Origin: Acidobacteriaceae bacterium
Lineage (GTDB): Bacteria > Acidobacteriota > Terriglobia > Bryobacterales > Bryobacteraceae
NCBI GenBank assembly: GCA_019245255.1
Contig: JAFARV010000364.1
Coordinates: forward strand, 1-7,314
Reading direction: 5' to 3'
DNA length: 7,314 bases
Shown: positions 5,169 to 7,314 of the stretch, one piece after another
Position numbering within the stretch: the first letter of the stretch is position 1
Layout of the letters: each line of letters starts with the position of its first letter
Made by a program: the position numbers and the translations under genes
Notes under the pieces: model-generated
What the model saw: the letters and a program-made list of their open reading frames with translations, nothing else
Database searches by the model: none
What the model was told of the DNA's origin: nothing

Positions 5169-6385
5169 CCATTTTGCTTCGAGGCGCACGGCAGTTGCTT
5201 ACGCTGCACGGCCCAAGTGGAGCTCGTCGCGGCACTGCTCTCGAAAATCTCGCTCTCGTTCAGGACGGATCCGTACTGATCAAAGACGGCTTAATAGCTG
5301 CGGTCGGCAGTACACGCCGGCTCGAGAACCTCAAAGAGGCTCGCGAGGCCCTCGATATCGACATCCATGGCAGCGTTGTGCTGCCGGGCTTCGTTGACCC
5401 GGGCCTCCGCGTTACTTTCAAATCGCTCAATCCACCCGACCGGAATTCCGCACCCGAGCGGCCGCGCCGCGTAGGGCAGCTATACGACGACACTTTGAAC
5501 CTTCTGCGTTCTTGCATGCAGCACGGGACTCTCATCGCGGAAGTCAAGGGTTCAGCCGGATTTCCGGAGTTTCGTTCGGATCTCTCCGTCCTTCGCCGCC
5601 TCGGCAAGATCGGCAATAATCCCGTCGAGATGCTCCGAACCTGGCAAGTGGCCAAGCTTCCACGTACGCACGAGGAGTTCGAAGAGTTCCAGACCGTGCT
5701 CGATCGGGCCACCGCCCGCGATTTGATTCACTTCATCGAGATCACGGCTTCCGAGGACGACTGCCCCGATTCGCAATTGCTCGAAAGCATCGCCGCCGCG
5801 AAAGTCCGGATCAAACTGTGCTGGAACGGGGGCTCCGCGGAAGCATTGCGCTCTACCTTGCAGCAATGCCGCCCGGTCTCAGTGACCTGCGTGAATGACA
5901 TCCCGGCCGAACATGCCGCCGTATTGGGCGAATCTTCGGCCATCGCGATTTTCTCGCCGGGCCGCCAGCTCGAGTGGGCCGTGGGACCGGGCCTTGGGCG
6001 CGTCATTGAGGCCGGCGGCGCGATCGCACTCGCATCCGGGTACGACGCCGCAGAATCGCCAGCGTTTAGCATGCAAATGGCGGTCTCACTTGCCGTCATC
6101 CGCGAGCGCCTTCCGCTCGAGGCGGCGCTCGTCGCATCTACCATAAACGCCGCTCATGCCGTCGGCTGCGGAGGATTCTCCGGTACTCTCGAGGTGGGCA
6201 AAAGGGCCGACATATTGGTCTTAAGCGTGCCGGATTATCGGGAAATTCCCCGCCAGTTCGGGATCAACCATGTGGGCATGGTCTTGCGCGATGGTGCTGT
6301 CGTTCTGAACCGTAGCCGTTGGAAAATAGGTGCGCATGAGCCGCTTACTGGTAGAGTGCGTGCCCAACATATCGGAGGGGCGTGA
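5159..6385 (+). CDS. Imidazolonepropionase-like (HutI family) protein lacking catalytic residues
   Basis: A 408-residue protein with the sequence skeleton of HutI, the amidohydrolase that opens 4-imidazolone-5-propionate in histidine breakdown. Matches by eye to B. subtilis HutI, recalled from memory, are the N-terminal beta domain, LPGFVDP (75-81), HGTLIAEVK (122-130), STINAAHAVG (327-336), GTLEVGKRADILVLSVPDY (342-360) and FGINHV (367-372). The metal site is gone: the HxH after VDP is G82-L-R84, the later metal His aligns with Cys221, and the metal Asp aligns with Gly294. The substrate-side His residues align with Ala165 and Cys244. Hydrolase activity is therefore unlikely. The frame is intact, so it looks like a conserved pseudoenzyme. 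The TTG start has no Shine-Dalgarno sequence, but TAG at 5114 bounds the frame and no ATG or GTG lies between. The 3' end overlaps ftcD by 50 bases. Confidence 0.85.
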   Translation: MSQSILLRGARQLLTLHGPSGARRGTALENLALVQDGSVLIKDGLIAAVGSTRRLENLKEAREALDIDIHGSVVLPGFVDPGLRVTFKSLNPPDRNSAPERPRRVGQLYDDTLNLLRSCMQHGTLIAEVKGSAGFPEFRSDLSVLRRLGKIGNNPVEMLRTWQVAKLPRTHEEFEEFQTVLDRATARDLIHFIEITASEDDCPDSQLLESIAAAKVRIKLCWNGGSAEALRSTLQQCRPVSVTCVNDIPAEHAAVLGESSAIAIFSPGRQLEWAVGPGLGRVIEAGGAIALASGYDAAESPAFSMQMAVSLAVIRERLPLEAALVASTINAAHAVGCGGFSGTLEVGKRADILVLSVPDYREIPRQFGINHVGMVLRDGAVVLNRSRWKIGAHEPLTGRVRAQHIGGA

Positions 6386-7253
6386 CCCGGCTCGGGTCGA
6401 CACCGTCGAACGGGCCATAGCTAGCGCGCCCGGCGTTCTCATCCTCCATCGCACCAGCGATGCCGACCACAATCGCAGTGTTATCACCTTCGCTGCGCCA
6501 CCGGACACCGTCGTCGAAGCCGCTCTGCGCGCCGTGTCCGCCGCCGCAAAACTCATCGACCTTCGTTCGCAATCGGGCGTGCATCCTCGTTTGGGCGCGC
6601 TCGACGTGCTGCCATTCGTGCCTCTTCAGGGCCTTACTATCGCCGACTGCATCCAGTTAGCGCATCATGCGGGCCAGCGGATCTGGAACGAACTCGCCAT
6701 TCCGGTCTACTTCTACGAGGCTGCCGCTACCCGGCCCGATCGCGTGCGATTAGAAGATGTGCGCCGGGGAGAATTCGAGCTCCTGAGAGAACGGGCGCCG
6801 ATCGATCCTTTGAAGGCTCCCGATATCGGTGGACCCGAGCTGCATCCCACGGCGGGAGCGGTCGTCGTCGGAGCACGAAAAATTCTAATCGCCTACAACG
6901 TCAACCTCAATACTGCGGACCTGCAACTCGCCAAAGATATCGCGAATCGCATTCGAGCCAGAAACGGAGGCTTTCCGGGTGTCAAAGCGCTCGGCCTCCC
7001 GCTCGCCTCGCGCGGACTGGTTCAGGTTTCGATGAACATCACAGACTTTGAAGCGTCTCCCGTTCACGTCATTTACGCAGAAGTGGCGCGGCTCGCTGCG
7101 CTCGCAGGGGTTGAGATCGTCGAAAGCGAACTGATCGGCTTGATGCCAAAAAAAGCCGTCGAGATGGCGGCTGCGGGACTGTTGAAGCTCTCCGACTTTC
7201 ACTCGAGCCGCGTGATCGAAAACAGGGTGGATGAGTTAAGCTTTTCGAAGTAG
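6336..7253 (+). CDS. ftcD: Glutamate formimidoyltransferase, single-domain
   Basis: Transfers the formimino group from N-formimino-L-glutamate to tetrahydrofolate, yielding glutamate and 5-formiminotetrahydrofolate, in histidine degradation. From the ATG at 6336 the protein has 305 residues and starts MSRLLVECVPNISEGRD, which lines up with the start of mammalian FTCD. A GTG at 6330, two codons upstream, is an alternative; GGA at 6321-6323 would serve it, and TAGG at 6327-6330 would serve the ATG. HPRLGALDVLPF places the catalytic His at residue 83, equivalent to human His82. DHNRSVITF and VGARKILIAYNVNLNT are further substrate and folate blocks. Only the transferase half is present, without the cyclodeaminase domain of mammalian FTCD, as is common in bacteria. 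It overlaps the HutI-like gene by 50 bases and is probably coupled to it. Confidence 0.94.
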   Translation: MSRLLVECVPNISEGRDPARVDTVERAIASAPGVLILHRTSDADHNRSVITFAAPPDTVVEAALRAVSAAAKLIDLRSQSGVHPRLGALDVLPFVPLQGLTIADCIQLAHHAGQRIWNELAIPVYFYEAAATRPDRVRLEDVRRGEFELLRERAPIDPLKAPDIGGPELHPTAGAVVVGARKILIAYNVNLNTADLQLAKDIANRIRARNGGFPGVKALGLPLASRGLVQVSMNITDFEASPVHVIYAEVARLAALAGVEIVESELIGLMPKKAVEMAAAGLLKLSDFHSSRVIENRVDELSFSK

Positions 7254-7262
7254 GAACTTGCC

Positions 7263-7314
7263 TTGACTCGTCTGCTTCTCCTCATGAGCGCGATCCTGCT
7301 GGCCGGCGCTCGCG
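7263..7314 (+). CDS. Start of an exported protein, cut by window end
   Basis: Seventeen codons from a TTG at 7263, reading MTRLLLLMSAILLAGAR, resemble the beginning of a Sec signal peptide: a basic residue, then a Leu-rich hydrophobic core, then small residues. AGGA at 7252-7255 sits 7 bases upstream, overlapping the ftcD stop codon, which supports this start and co-transcription with ftcD. An in-frame ATG at 7284 is an alternative. The mature protein lies outside the window, so no function can be given. Confidence 0.55.
   Translation, partial: MTRLLLLMSAILLAGAR

Noticed and set aside
5083..5397. Small ORFs in the spacer before the HutI-like gene
   Set aside because: They run into the HutI-like coding region in the wrong frame, have low-complexity Arg/Ser-rich translations and match no family I recognise.

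Overview
The window holds eight coding regions, all on the + strand: six complete genes and two cut by the window edges. Base composition is moderately GC-rich with C/G-ending codons. Neighbouring genes often overlap by four bases, and TTG or GTG starts are common. Together with the gene set (a free-standing molybdopterin-binding protein, a HutI-like protein next to a single-domain glutamate formimidoyltransferase, and argC-argB followed by a short GNAT acetylglutamate synthase), this suggests a free-living heterotroph. Acidobacteriota is my best guess, but it rests on recall of gene families and not on a marker gene.

Region 1 (1-2259) is an arginine biosynthesis run. It contains the 3' part of argC, then argB, then a short GNAT-type N-acetylglutamate synthase. 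The two junctions are 4-base stop/start overlaps (TTGA and GTGA), so the run is almost certainly one operon with coupled translation. It covers the first three enzymes of the acetylated pathway: acetylation of glutamate, phosphorylation and reduction.

Region 2 (2260-3531) is a single-gene unit. A 141-base intergenic stretch with nested, partly mutually exclusive palindromes leads into a 324-residue molybdopterin-binding (MoCF-type) protein with four Cys-Cys pairs. A clear intrinsic terminator follows it.

Region 3 (3532-5039) is a two-gene lipid or polyketide unit: an acyl carrier protein overlapping by 4 bases a FabF/NodE-type ketosynthase with its full catalytic set.

Region 4 (5040-7314) starts with an AT-rich spacer ending in four tandem 11-base repeats that run up to and across a TTG start. 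The gene there has the backbone of imidazolonepropionase (HutI) but has lost every metal-binding and substrate-binding residue I could align. It overlaps glutamate formimidoyltransferase (ftcD), the enzyme that acts two steps after HutI in histidine breakdown. An exported protein begins just after ftcD and runs off the window. The catalytically dead HutI relative coupled to ftcD, and the phased repeat array in front of it, are the most interesting points in the window.
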